A stretch of DNA of 64,000 bases from Pedobacter psychroterrae (GTDB taxonomy: Bacteria > Bacteroidota > Bacteroidia > Sphingobacteriales > Sphingobacteriaceae): positions 992,001 through 1,056,000 of the forward strand of contig NZ_SJSL01000002.1 of assembly GCF_004331695.1 (NCBI RefSeq), written 5' to 3'. This document shows positions 1 through 8,928 of the stretch, piece after piece. The notes under the pieces are model-generated. The model searched no databases. It was not told where the DNA came from and was given only the letters and a program-made list of their open reading frames with translations. The position numbers and the translations under genes were made by a program. The first letter of the stretch is position 1. Every line of letters begins with the position of its first letter.

Positions 1-556
1 GTCCGTTCTGCACGCCACCGCCATAGAAATATTCTTGTGGATTTTCTTTCAATGTGATGGTTACTGCTTCTTTCTCAAACTTGATTGGAGTTGCCTCCTC
101 CATAATGACAGCTTTAGTGGCGATATTAATAATTTTAAATAAGGTAGTATTCTTATCTATCTGAATGATGATCTTATCAGTTGATATAATGATGAGATTT
201 GCCTCGTCGCTGAGGTTCAGTTTCGTAACTGCTTTTCTCGGATTTTCTACCAGGATTTTAGCTGCTGGTTTAGCTTCCGGATCTCTGATAACCCCAGCGG
301 AGTTATCCTGAAAAAGCCTGAATATTTGATCGCTATAAAAGTCTACTGTTAATCGTTGATTGTTAGAAAGCAAAACCTCAATTACTGTTGGCCCCGTCAT
401 CTTTGCACTGATTACTTTCTGATCTTGTTGTGTTGTCTGTTGCGCTACAGTGGGTATTTGTATTGACCTTGCTGTTGTATAGGACATCAGTAAGGTAAAA
501 ATCAACGCAACTAATACTATGTTTTGAGATTTTGAATTGCAAAAGGGGTTCATCAT
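1..556 (-). CDS. Secreted GH31-type alpha-glycosidase, N-terminal part only
   Basis: Partial gene; the window begins about 185 codons into it. After a signal-peptide-like start (residues 1-30, hydrophobic core LVALIFTLLMSY) there is a beta-rich region, and the visible part ends in EYFYGGGVQNG, the motif that closes the N-terminal mutarotase-like domain of family GH31 enzymes just before the catalytic barrel. GH31 members include alpha-glucosidases and alpha-xylosidases; specificity and the catalytic Asp residues lie outside the window. The first of two tandem ATG codons (554-556) is taken as the start. It diverges from the rhamnosidase operon, so it may belong to the same glycan programme. 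Confidence 0.8.
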   Translation of the reverse strand, partial: MMNPFCNSKSQNIVLVALIFTLLMSYTTARSIQIPTVAQQTTQQDQKVISAKMTGPTVIEVLLSNNQRLTVDFYSDQIFRLFQDNSAGVIRDPEAKPAAKILVENPRKAVTKLNLSDEANLIIISTDKIIIQIDKNTTLFKIINIATKAVIMEEATPIKFEKEAVTITLKENPQEYFYGGGVQNG

Positions 557-803
557 ATGTGTTTTAATTTATTTGCTTAAAAATCTATGACAGTAGATTT
601 TTAGCAGGACCGAATAAAGTTATAAAATGTATTAAGATAACCCAGCCCTGGAACTGTGCCAATATCACACAAACGTTTGCAATCTGCAAAATGCATACGT
701 TTTCAAGTCAGTAAGTCAATATAGTATTGGTAAATCATTACGTAGTATAGGGATTTGATGAACATTTCAGATACTTTTGGATAACACCAAATAGCTAAAA
801 ACC
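557..803. promoter_or_regulatory. Divergent intergenic region with operator-like palindrome
   Basis: This 247-bp spacer separates the GH31 gene from the rhamnosidase operon. It holds a 6-bp palindrome with 3-bp gap, TTTGCA-atc-TGCAAA (676-690), set inside a larger AAACGT/ACGTTT pair, and then the conserved regulatory block and -7 box listed separately at 713-779. The palindrome looks like a LacI-family operator but no such regulator is in the window, so its role is open. Confidence 0.45.
713..779 (+). promoter_or_regulatory. Shared activator site and -7 box for the rhamnosidase operon (copy A)
   Basis: Positions 713-757 align without gaps to 10760-10804, with 34 of 45 bases identical. Two blocks are conserved: AAGTCAA-n-ATAGTATTG-n-TAAA, and GT-r-TAGGGATTTG. 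Fourteen bases further on is TACTTTTG (772-779), which fits the Bacteroidota -7 consensus TAnnTTTG; the other copy has its -7 box at exactly the same distance. The predicted transcript start is about 20 bp before the ATG at 804. The likely ligand is the AraC-family protein encoded at 9826-10716, by inference. Confidence 0.7.
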
Positions 804-2132
804 ATGTTAAGACTCAGATTATTAATTTTACTGAATATTTTACTCACGACCTGTGTATTTGCGCAACAGAAGTCCGGGATCATTTCAAAAGAAGACTTTG
901 TGTTCCTGGAAGGGATTACCAAAGCAGTATTGGACGCCTCAAGAATCAAACCAGGCCAGGAACTTCCGGCTCCTTTTGGCAAGAACAATACAGGGGAGAC
1001 CCTTGTCAGGCCGGGGGGAAGGGATACCTATCCATCATTCTGGATCAGGGATTATGCGATGTCGCTTGAAACGGGTTTTATCAGCAAAGCTGAGCAACAA
1101 CACATGCTGATGCTTACCGCATCGACTCAGTGTGACCAGACCTGGATCACCAAAGGTGGAAGTATGGTGCCATTTGGTTCTATAGCTGATCACATCAGGG
1201 TGGACGATTCAAAGCCGATTTATTTTCCGGGTACTTATGATTACGAAGGTCAGGGTACCAATGAATTCGGGACTTTTCCCGCCTATTGTGACCAATTTTA
1301 CTTTATTCATATGGCTGATTTTTACATTAAGCAAACCGGAGAGTGGGCAGTATTGTCAAAAGAGATCAACGGAATTCGTTTAATAGACCGGCTGGAAATC
1401 GCTTTCAAGACATTGCCGGCAAGAAGTGATAATGAGATTGTTTATACAACTGATGCTTTCAGGGGGGTAGATTTTGGTTTTAGAGATGCCATTGCCATCA
1501 CGGGTGACCTGAGCTATACTTCTATCCTGAAATACAGGGCTGCAAATCAGCTTTCAGCGATATTTACCAAACTGAAAAATAAAAGCAAAGCTGCGCAGTA
1601 TAAAGACATCGCAGTAAAGATCAAAACTGCATTACCCATGTTTCTGGATAAAAACGGAATGTTACTGGCCTCCAATGCAAGGAGCGGACAACCGGATGTA
1701 TGGGCTACCGCATTTGCCATTTATCTGAATGTTCTCGACGGCGAAAATACACTAAAAGCAGCCAGACACCTTGATGAGACTTATAAAAACGGTAAACTGG
1801 CCCATAAAGGCAGTATCAGGCATATTATCCATGGTGAGGATTTTGATCAGACTACTGCCTGGCAAACGGGCATTGCAGCAAAAAACACCTATCAAAATGG
1901 TGCTTACTGGGGTACGCCAACCGGATGGGTAGCCAATGCTATTGCCAAAGTCAATAAAGAATCGGCGACGAAGCTTATAAAAGAGTATGTCGATGAGCTC
2001 AGGGAAAACGATTTTAGAAAAGGTAGTAATTTTAGTGCGCCATACGAGTGTTTTTATCCTGGAGGCTATACCCGCGGACCAGTTTATTTAACGACTGTAT
2101 CATGCCCATACATTGTTCTTCGTTCATTTTAA
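804..2132 (+). CDS. Secreted six-hairpin glycosidase-like protein
   Basis: First gene of the rhamnosidase operon, 442 aa, with a signal peptide ending near VFAQQ (residue 21). The body is helix-rich and carries stretches typical of (alpha/alpha)6-barrel glycosidases: an IRDYAMSLE segment near residue 93, FRDAIAITGDLSY, and a C-terminal NGAYWGTPTGWVANAIAK segment near residue 366. Several Asp/Glu residues in these could be catalytic, but I cannot assign a CAZy family. The gene is 21 bp upstream of a GH78 rhamnosidase gene, so a role on the same rhamnose-containing substrate is likely. The ATG at 804 gives a clean signal peptide and sits about 25 bp after a -7 box. Confidence 0.65.
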   Translation: MLRLRLLILLNILLTTCVFAQQKSGIISKEDFVFLEGITKAVLDASRIKPGQELPAPFGKNNTGETLVRPGGRDTYPSFWIRDYAMSLETGFISKAEQQHMLMLTASTQCDQTWITKGGSMVPFGSIADHIRVDDSKPIYFPGTYDYEGQGTNEFGTFPAYCDQFYFIHMADFYIKQTGEWAVLSKEINGIRLIDRLEIAFKTLPARSDNEIVYTTDAFRGVDFGFRDAIAITGDLSYTSILKYRAANQLSAIFTKLKNKSKAAQYKDIAVKIKTALPMFLDKNGMLLASNARSGQPDVWATAFAIYLNVLDGENTLKAARHLDETYKNGKLAHKGSIRHIIHGEDFDQTTAWQTGIAAKNTYQNGAYWGTPTGWVANAIAKVNKESATKLIKEYVDELRENDFRKGSNFSAPYECFYPGGYTRGPVYLTTVSCPYIVLRSF

Positions 2133-2153
2133 TCTATTTTAGTTTCATTCTCC

Positions 2154-4931
2154 ATGGTATTATTTAAAAAAATAAGTTTTGCATTAGCCATCTTAATGCT
2201 GCTTCAATTAGGTTCTCTGCATGCGGCCGGTAAGACGGGATTAAAAACAGACAGGCTGACCTGCGAATATATGGTAAACCCGCTGGGTATTGAGGTCTTA
2301 AAACCCAGATTGAGCTGGACACTATTGAGCAGCATTCGTAATCAGCAACAGACGGCTTATGAACTGATCGTTAGTGATAATTTAACGGACATAAAGCGCA
2401 TGAAAGGGACCACCTGGAATACGGGCAAAGTTGCTTCATCCCAGAGTGTCCATGTGGCTTATGATGGCAGTCCGCTTAAGCCATTTACCCGTTATTACTG
2501 GCGTGTAAAAGTTTACAGTACTAACGGAGCATCATTAGGCTGGAGTGAGCTGCAGTGGTTTGAAACGGCTATGTTGAATGCTTCAGACTGGCAGGGAAAA
2601 TGGATAGGGGATGGTAGTAAGCAATTCGAAAAAGATGAGGATTTCTATAAAAATGACCCCATGCCGTTGCTGCGTAAAACAATTAATGCAGAAAAAAATA
2701 TAGCTTCTGCCAGACTGTACATAAGCGGATTGGGTTATTACGAGGCTTTTGTAAATGGTAAAAAGGTGGGGGATCATGTCCTTGACCCGGGCTGGACCTC
2801 TTACAGCAAGCAAGTACTTTATTGTGTATATGACATTACTCCTCACATGAAAAAAGGATTGAATGCGGCGGGAATCATGCTTGGGAATGGATGGTACAAT
2901 CCGCTTCCTTTGCGATTTTGGGGCGGAATTAATATGCGTGATGCATTGGTTTCAGGCAAACCTTGTGTAAAAGCAATGATCAGGATTCAATATACAGATG
3001 GATCAACTTCGGTAGTTCCTACAGATGAGAGCTGGCAGACAACAAGCGGGCCGATCATCAGAAACAGCATCTTCCTGGGTGAGCATCATGATGCAAGGGC
3101 AGAAAAGGAAAATTGGAACACCATTAAGGCGAATACTTCAGATTGGAAAAATGCAGTTGCAGTAGAGGGACCAAAAGGCACATTGTCTCCGCAGATGCAG
3201 CCACCAATCAGGGTTACGAAGATCATTAAGCCAATTTCAGTAAATGAAATTAAGCCTGGGGTATTTATTTTTGATATGGGTCAGAATTTTGCCGGTGTAG
3301 CACGCTTCCGTGTAAAAGGGCCTGCTGGAACAGAAGTTAAGGTGAGGTATGGTGAGGATAAATATGCAGATGGAAGTTTGAATGTGATGACTGCGGTGGC
3401 CGGACAGATCAAAGGAGGAAATGGAGGGCCAGGTGCCCCGCATATAGCCTGGCAGGAAGATAGTTATATACTTAAAGGCTCAGGAATAGAAGAGTGGTCG
3501 GCCAAATTCACATTTCATGGATTCAGATTTATGGAGGTGACCGGCTGGCCGGGTAAGCCAGGTTTGTCTGACATAGAAGGGCTGAGGATGAGCGCTGACC
3601 TTCAGGAAAGCGGAACTTTTTCTTCTTCAAATGACATGTTTAATAAGCTGGACACCAATATAAAATTCACTTTTCTAAGCAATGCCTTCAGTGTGCAGTC
3701 GGACTGTCCGGGACGGGAAAAACTGGGTTACGGAGGAGATCTTTTCTGCACTACCGAATCTTTTATGTACCACTATGATATGGCGGGATTTTATCGTAAA
3801 ATCGTCAAGGATTTTACCGATGACCAGCAGCCGCTGGGCGGGATAACAGAGACAGTACCTTTTGTTGGTATCGCAGATGCCGGCCCGGGTGATAAATCAG
3901 GCCCGCTGGGTTTTCAGGTTGGATTTCCCTACCTGATAAAAAAAATACATGATTTTTATGGCGATAAGCGGCTCATAGAAGAAAACTACTCCGCTTTGAC
4001 CAAACATATAAAATTTCTGGAATCAAGTACCAAAGATAACCTGTTTACTACGGATTTGGGTGATCACGAGTCGCTGGATGACCGGTCTATACCTTTGACA
4101 GCTTCTATATTTTATTACCTGCATGCCAGGATGATGAACGAATTTGCGGGGATACTTGAAAAGCGGGATGATGAAACCAGGTATGCAGCGCTTGCAGAAA
4201 CAATACAGAAGGCAATTGTGAATAAGTACTATGATGCAGGCAGCGGAAAGTTTGAAAAAGGCTCACAAACTACCCAGATCTTCGCACTATGGTCGAACAT
4301 CGAAAAGGAGGGTACACAAAGTAAGGTGATAGCCGCACTTGTCGCTGAATTCGAGAAGAAAAACTGGCATTTATCGACAGGTATTTTCGGTACAAAAATG
4401 CTGTTTGATGTATTGAGAAAATCAGCGAATAACGAGATGGCTTATCGCATTGCCAACCAGCGCGATTTTCCCGGATGGGGTTACATGATCGCTAACGGAG
4501 CTACTACTGTATGGGAAACCTGGGCAGCTTCTGACAATACTTTTTCTAAAAACCATCCGATGTTTGGTTCCGTTGGAGAGTGGTTTTATCGCTCTTTGCT
4601 GGGGATCAATTCAGCTGCGCCAGGTTTTAAAAAGATGGTGATAAAGCCACAGCCCGCAGGCGATTTGAAACATGCAGAAGGAAGTTACACATCGCCGTAC
4701 GGTAAAATAGGGTCGTCATGGGTAATAACTGATCAGCAATTTAAATTGAATGTAGAGATACCTGTGAATACCACCGCTGAGATTTGGGTGCCGCTTAAAT
4801 ATGGAGAACAGATCACCGAAAGCGGGAAAAGCATTTCAGCTGTTGAAGGAGTTGTTTTGCAGAGAAAGGAAAATGGTTATGCTGTTATTCAGGCAGGTTC
4901 AGGGATTTATTCTTTTGTAGCGAGTAAATAG
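2154..4931 (+). CDS. Alpha-L-rhamnosidase, GH78 (first of tandem pair)
   Basis: A 925-aa exported enzyme that hydrolyses terminal alpha-L-rhamnosides from plant polysaccharides or glycosides. Signal peptide about 1-25, then the N-terminal fibronectin-like and Bac_rhamnosid_N beta domains, the six-hairpin catalytic barrel, and a C-terminal beta-sandwich. The active-site motif DCPGREKLGYGGD starts at D517 and keeps the Asp, Glu (E522, expected general acid) and Asp (D529) seen in characterised GH78 enzymes, but has Tyr where Trp is usual. The second catalytic region, GATTVWETW, gives E788 as probable general base. It is only 5 bp from the next GH78 gene, so the two are surely co-transcribed. 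The paralogues differ enough to suggest different linkages. Confidence 0.93.
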   Translation: MVLFKKISFALAILMLLQLGSLHAAGKTGLKTDRLTCEYMVNPLGIEVLKPRLSWTLLSSIRNQQQTAYELIVSDNLTDIKRMKGTTWNTGKVASSQSVHVAYDGSPLKPFTRYYWRVKVYSTNGASLGWSELQWFETAMLNASDWQGKWIGDGSKQFEKDEDFYKNDPMPLLRKTINAEKNIASARLYISGLGYYEAFVNGKKVGDHVLDPGWTSYSKQVLYCVYDITPHMKKGLNAAGIMLGNGWYNPLPLRFWGGINMRDALVSGKPCVKAMIRIQYTDGSTSVVPTDESWQTTSGPIIRNSIFLGEHHDARAEKENWNTIKANTSDWKNAVAVEGPKGTLSPQMQPPIRVTKIIKPISVNEIKPGVFIFDMGQNFAGVARFRVKGPAGTEVKVRYGEDKYADGSLNVMTAVAGQIKGGNGGPGAPHIAWQEDSYILKGSGIEEWSAKFTFHGFRFMEVTGWPGKPGLSDIEGLRMSADLQESGTFSSSNDMFNKLDTNIKFTFLSNAFSVQSDCPGREKLGYGGDLFCTTESFMYHYDMAGFYRKIVKDFTDDQQPLGGITETVPFVGIADAGPGDKSGPLGFQVGFPYLIKKIHDFYGDKRLIEENYSALTKHIKFLESSTKDNLFTTDLGDHESLDDRSIPLTASIFYYLHARMMNEFAGILEKRDDETRYAALAETIQKAIVNKYYDAGSGKFEKGSQTTQIFALWSNIEKEGTQSKVIAALVAEFEKKNWHLSTGIFGTKMLFDVLRKSANNEMAYRIANQRDFPGWGYMIANGATTVWETWAASDNTFSKNHPMFGSVGEWFYRSLLGINSAAPGFKKMVIKPQPAGDLKHAEGSYTSPYGKIGSSWVITDQQFKLNVEIPVNTTAEIWVPLKYGEQITESGKSISAVEGVVLQRKENGYAVIQAGSGIYSFVASK

Positions 4932-4936
4932 CAGCT

Positions 4937-7690
4937 ATGAGGTTCCGTTATAAAAGTATATTGGTTTTATGCTTGTCGATCATCTCTTTTGATCTGTTCG
5001 CCTCGTTACAGCCGGTAAATTTAACTGTTGAATACAAAAAAAATCCACTGGGTATAGAGGCTGCGAGACCAAGGCTGGGATGGTGGATTGATACAGACCG
5101 TTCTGATGTCAGGCAAGGTGCTTATCAGATTCAGGTATCACCCTCAAAGCAAGGTCTTTTGAATGGTAAATCTGTTTTGTGGAACTCTGGAAGAAGAAAT
5201 ACAGACCGTAATATTTCGGTATTATACGACGGACCAGCATTAAAATCTGCTCAAAAGTATTATTGGCGTGTTCGTGTATGGAATACAAAGGGAAAGGCCT
5301 CCAATTGGAGTGAGGTGGCTGGATTTGCTACAGGTATTTTAACCCAGCAGGAATGGGCAAAAGCCAGTTGGATATCCAATGAAGTCCTGCCCGATTCTTT
5401 AAAAGTTATTCCAGGTATCCATGGCAGTGGGGATGGATTGGGTAATAAATTGCTAAAGCGTGCCGTAAACCCATATTTTAAAAAGTCTTTCCAGTTGAAG
5501 AAATCAATTGCGCAAGCCTCTGTTTTTGTTTCTGGAATGGGGCAGCATGAGTTATACCTGAATGGTAAAAAGGTGAGTGCTGATTTCCTGACTCCCGGCT
5601 GGACGAACTATGAAAAGCGCTGCCTGTATAATACTTATGATGTAACCAATCAGCTGCAACAAGGAGAAAATGTATTGGGCAGCATAGTGGGAGGAGGATT
5701 TTTCTACATAAACAGAGAGCGCTATCGAAAAGTAGTCTCTGGCTATGGATACCCTATGTTCAGATTAATCCTGCAGATCCGCTTTACGGATGGGACAAGC
5801 ACTCGGGTTGTCACAGATGAGAGCTGGAAAACAATGGCCTCACCGGTAGTCTACTCAAGTATTTACGGTGGAGAAGACTATGATGCGAGACTGGAACAGA
5901 AAGGTTGGAACCAAAAAAGCTTTAATGATGCAAGCTGGAAGAATGCCATAGTTGCGAAAGGACCTGATGGTAAAATGGCAGCCCAGATAGAATACCCCGT
6001 ACGGGTTATGGATACCATACCCGTTAAGAAAATTTCGGTTCCTGAGGCTGGTAAAAGTATTTATGATTTTGGTCAGAATGCCTCGGGCATTGTCTCTATA
6101 AAGCTAAGTGGTAAGCGTGGTGATAAGATTAAGATCACTCCTTCTGAATTACTGACTGATAAAGGTTTCATTACCCAGAAGAGTTCGGGAGAGAATTTTT
6201 ATTTTGAATATACCCTAAAGGGAGAAGGAGTAGAGGAGTGGACCCCAAAGTTTACCTATTATGGTTTTAGGTATGCGATGATAGAGGGCGTAAAGCCAAC
6301 TTCAGTGGAGCTTTTGCATACGCGTAACAGTGCGCCCGGAGCAGGCTCCTTTTCTTCTTCCAATGAGCTCTTTAACAAGATTTATCATTTAATAGACTGG
6401 TCGCTGAGGAGCAATATTGTAAGCGTTTCCACCGATTGCCCGCACAGGGAAAAGCTGGGTTGGCTGGAGCAGGCCCACCTGATGGGAGAGTCAGTAAAAT
6501 TCAATTATGATGTTTTTCACCTCTACAATAAAATTGTTGATGACATGATCGAAGCGCAGCTGCCGGACGGCATGATGCCTTCTATAGCGCCGGAATTTGT
6601 GCAGTTTGACGGGCCGTTTCGGGATGATCCCGGGTATGGAAGTGCGGCGGTTATTTTACCCTGGTATTTATATAAATGGTACGGAGATACCGATGTGCTG
6701 CAAAAGTCCTATCCAATGATGAAAAAATACGTGTCTTATCTGCAGCGTAAATCAGTGTCTAATGTGATCACCTATGGGTTGGGCGACTGGCTCGATATTG
6801 GCCCGAATAGTCCGGGTGTATCACAACTTACACCAATTGCACTGACCGCTACCGCATTTTACTATCAGGATGTAATGTTGCTTGCAAAAATGGCCCGGAC
6901 ACTTGGAAACAAGGAGGACACAAAAGTATATGATTTGCTCGCAGCCGATATAAAAAAAGCTTTTAATGCCAAATTCTTTGATAAGAATACATGTGTATAC
7001 GGATCTGGCAGTCAGACTTCCTATAGCATGCCTTTGTATTTAGGTTTGGTAGAAGACGGGGCGGATAGGGAAAAGGTGTTTGAAAACCTGAAAGATTCAA
7101 TTCTAGTCCATGACAAAAGAATTACTGCGGGGGATATTGGTCATAGATTTCTGGTGCAGGCACTGGCACAGGAGGGAGCATCAGATTTGTTGTATCAAAT
7201 GAACAACAGGACCGACGTACCAGGCTATGGCTATCAGATTAAGAACGGTGCTACTGCACTGGCAGAGCACTGGTCTGGCCCCACCGCTGATTTTTTATCA
7301 CAAAATCATATGATCTTTGGACATTTAATGGAATGGTTTTATAGCGGACTGGCAGGTATCAGACAACAGGAGGACGATTCGGGATACAGGAATTTTATCA
7401 TTGATCCAAAATTTCAGGGAATAGATATGGACTGGGTAAAAAGTTCTTATCAATCCGTTAACGGGATCATCTCTGTATCATGGAAGAAATCCGGATCGAA
7501 ATTTACAATGAAAGTAACAATTCCTGCAAATTCAAGTGCTGAGGTGTTCCTAAAGGTTTCTTCAGTTGATGAGGTAACAATAAATGGCCTGAAGTTTTTA
7601 GCGGCTAAGGAAATAAAGCAGGTACGAAAGCAGGATGGGAAATTAATCCTAACCGTTCCTTCCGGAACATATGAATTTGAATGTAACTAA
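4937..7690 (+). CDS. Alpha-L-rhamnosidase, GH78 (second of tandem pair, variant active site)
   Basis: A 917-aa secreted GH78 enzyme with signal peptide 1-23 and the same domain order as its upstream neighbour. The motif reads DCPHREKLGWLEQ from D500: the general-acid Glu (E505) and the Trp (W509) are present, but the third acidic residue of the usual motif is replaced by Gln, with a Glu one place earlier (E511). The base region is GATALAEHW (E777) instead of the common WE-x-W form. This variant motif is, to my knowledge, common in Bacteroidota GH78 subgroups, so I expect an active enzyme with different specificity, not a dead one. It is spaced 5 bp from the gene before and 6 bp from the likely ATG of the gene after. 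Confidence 0.92.
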   Translation: MRFRYKSILVLCLSIISFDLFASLQPVNLTVEYKKNPLGIEAARPRLGWWIDTDRSDVRQGAYQIQVSPSKQGLLNGKSVLWNSGRRNTDRNISVLYDGPALKSAQKYYWRVRVWNTKGKASNWSEVAGFATGILTQQEWAKASWISNEVLPDSLKVIPGIHGSGDGLGNKLLKRAVNPYFKKSFQLKKSIAQASVFVSGMGQHELYLNGKKVSADFLTPGWTNYEKRCLYNTYDVTNQLQQGENVLGSIVGGGFFYINRERYRKVVSGYGYPMFRLILQIRFTDGTSTRVVTDESWKTMASPVVYSSIYGGEDYDARLEQKGWNQKSFNDASWKNAIVAKGPDGKMAAQIEYPVRVMDTIPVKKISVPEAGKSIYDFGQNASGIVSIKLSGKRGDKIKITPSELLTDKGFITQKSSGENFYFEYTLKGEGVEEWTPKFTYYGFRYAMIEGVKPTSVELLHTRNSAPGAGSFSSSNELFNKIYHLIDWSLRSNIVSVSTDCPHREKLGWLEQAHLMGESVKFNYDVFHLYNKIVDDMIEAQLPDGMMPSIAPEFVQFDGPFRDDPGYGSAAVILPWYLYKWYGDTDVLQKSYPMMKKYVSYLQRKSVSNVITYGLGDWLDIGPNSPGVSQLTPIALTATAFYYQDVMLLAKMARTLGNKEDTKVYDLLAADIKKAFNAKFFDKNTCVYGSGSQTSYSMPLYLGLVEDGADREKVFENLKDSILVHDKRITAGDIGHRFLVQALAQEGASDLLYQMNNRTDVPGYGYQIKNGATALAEHWSGPTADFLSQNHMIFGHLMEWFYSGLAGIRQQEDDSGYRNFIIDPKFQGIDMDWVKSSYQSVNGIISVSWKKSGSKFTMKVTIPANSSAEVFLKVSSVDEVTINGLKFLAAKEIKQVRKQDGKLILTVPSGTYEFECN

Positions 7691-7696
7691 TTATTG

Positions 7697-8923
7697 ATGA
7701 AAAAGCTGATTATTTTGTTGGTCTTATTGCCCTTTTTTTCCCTATCTCAGGAGTACCTGATCAGAAATAATGCAGTAGCCAAGGTAAACTTGCTTTGGGA
7801 CCTGCAAGCCGTTAGCAACAAGCCAAAGGTGGTATGGACAGACCAAAAGAATCCTGTGCATAGTTTGCTGTATAGCAGCGTGGATTATGAAGGAAAGCCT
7901 ACGCAAGTATTTGCATACTATTCCAATCCGGATCTGCTGAATGGAAAAACAGGAGGCAAAGTAAAATTTCCAGGTGTAGTACTGGTGCATGGTGGCGGTG
8001 GAAAAGCCTATAAAGAATGGGTAGAGAAATGGGCAGCCAAAGGATATGCGGCAATAGCAATGGACTTGTCCGGAAACGACGGTACAGGGAAAAAGCTGCT
8101 GCAGGCCGGTCCGGATCAGGATGATTCCTATAAATTCCAGAAAATCGAGGAAGGGAATCTAAAGAACATGTGGACATACCATGCTATTTCCAGTGTTATC
8201 CTGGCACATTCTTTCTTATTGAATTTGCCCGAAGTGGATCCAGACAAAACAGGTATAACAGGCATTAGCTGGGGCGGTTACCTGACCTGTATAGCAGCGG
8301 GTCTTGATACCAGGTTTAAAGTCGCCGTTCCTGTATATGGATGTGGCTACTATGATGAATCTGAGTCATTTGGTAAAATGCTGGATGTCCTTTCAGGTAC
8401 TGATAAACAAACATGGATGCAATATTTTGATCCTTCAGTTTATCTTCTATTTGCGAAGAGCAGGTTTCTTTTTGTAAACGGTAACAAAGATTCGCATTAT
8501 AATGTAGTTCCCTATCATAAAACCTATTTGCAGGTTAACAAAGATAAACGTACTATTTGTATCAAACCAGATATGATCCATAGCCATGCGCATGGTTGGG
8601 AACCAGATGAAATACAACACTTTTTTGAACAGGAATTGAGAGATGTAAAACCCGTGACCAGGATTAAGCAATTGAACATGAAGGGGGCATCCATCAAACT
8701 CACTTATCAGTCGCCGGTCTCTCTGTCGCAGGCGGAATTCTATTATTCAAATGATACCACATCCACAAATGCTGCCCGTGGGTGGTTGAAGGAAACAGCA
8801 GTGATTGATGCTAAAAAATCAAGAGTAACCATAACCAAACCAAAAGAAGGGTTTAAATATGGATTCTTTTATCTAAAGGATGCTAGAAATATTTCGGTTT
8901 CAAGTCAGTTTATCATAAATTGA
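7697..8923 (+). CDS. Secreted alpha/beta-hydrolase, probable carbohydrate esterase
   Basis: A 408-aa protein with signal peptide ending near FSLSQE. It has the oxyanion segment HGGGGKAYKEW, the nucleophile elbow GISWGG, a candidate acid in GNKDSH, and a candidate His in DMIHSHAHGW, so a full Ser-Asp-His set is visible. The fold resembles the acetyl-xylan-esterase and prolyl-oligopeptidase-like hydrolases. A C-terminal beta domain of about 90 residues follows. A TTG lies directly before the ATG at 7697; the ATG is preferred. Sitting in a rhamnosidase operon, it probably removes acetyl or other acyl groups from the rhamnosylated substrate; the exact bond is unknown. Confidence 0.78.
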   Translation: MKKLIILLVLLPFFSLSQEYLIRNNAVAKVNLLWDLQAVSNKPKVVWTDQKNPVHSLLYSSVDYEGKPTQVFAYYSNPDLLNGKTGGKVKFPGVVLVHGGGGKAYKEWVEKWAAKGYAAIAMDLSGNDGTGKKLLQAGPDQDDSYKFQKIEEGNLKNMWTYHAISSVILAHSFLLNLPEVDPDKTGITGISWGGYLTCIAAGLDTRFKVAVPVYGCGYYDESESFGKMLDVLSGTDKQTWMQYFDPSVYLLFAKSRFLFVNGNKDSHYNVVPYHKTYLQVNKDKRTICIKPDMIHSHAHGWEPDEIQHFFEQELRDVKPVTRIKQLNMKGASIKLTYQSPVSLSQAEFYYSNDTTSTNAARGWLKETAVIDAKKSRVTITKPKEGFKYGFFYLKDARNISVSSQFIIN

Positions 8924-8928
8924 CAGGT

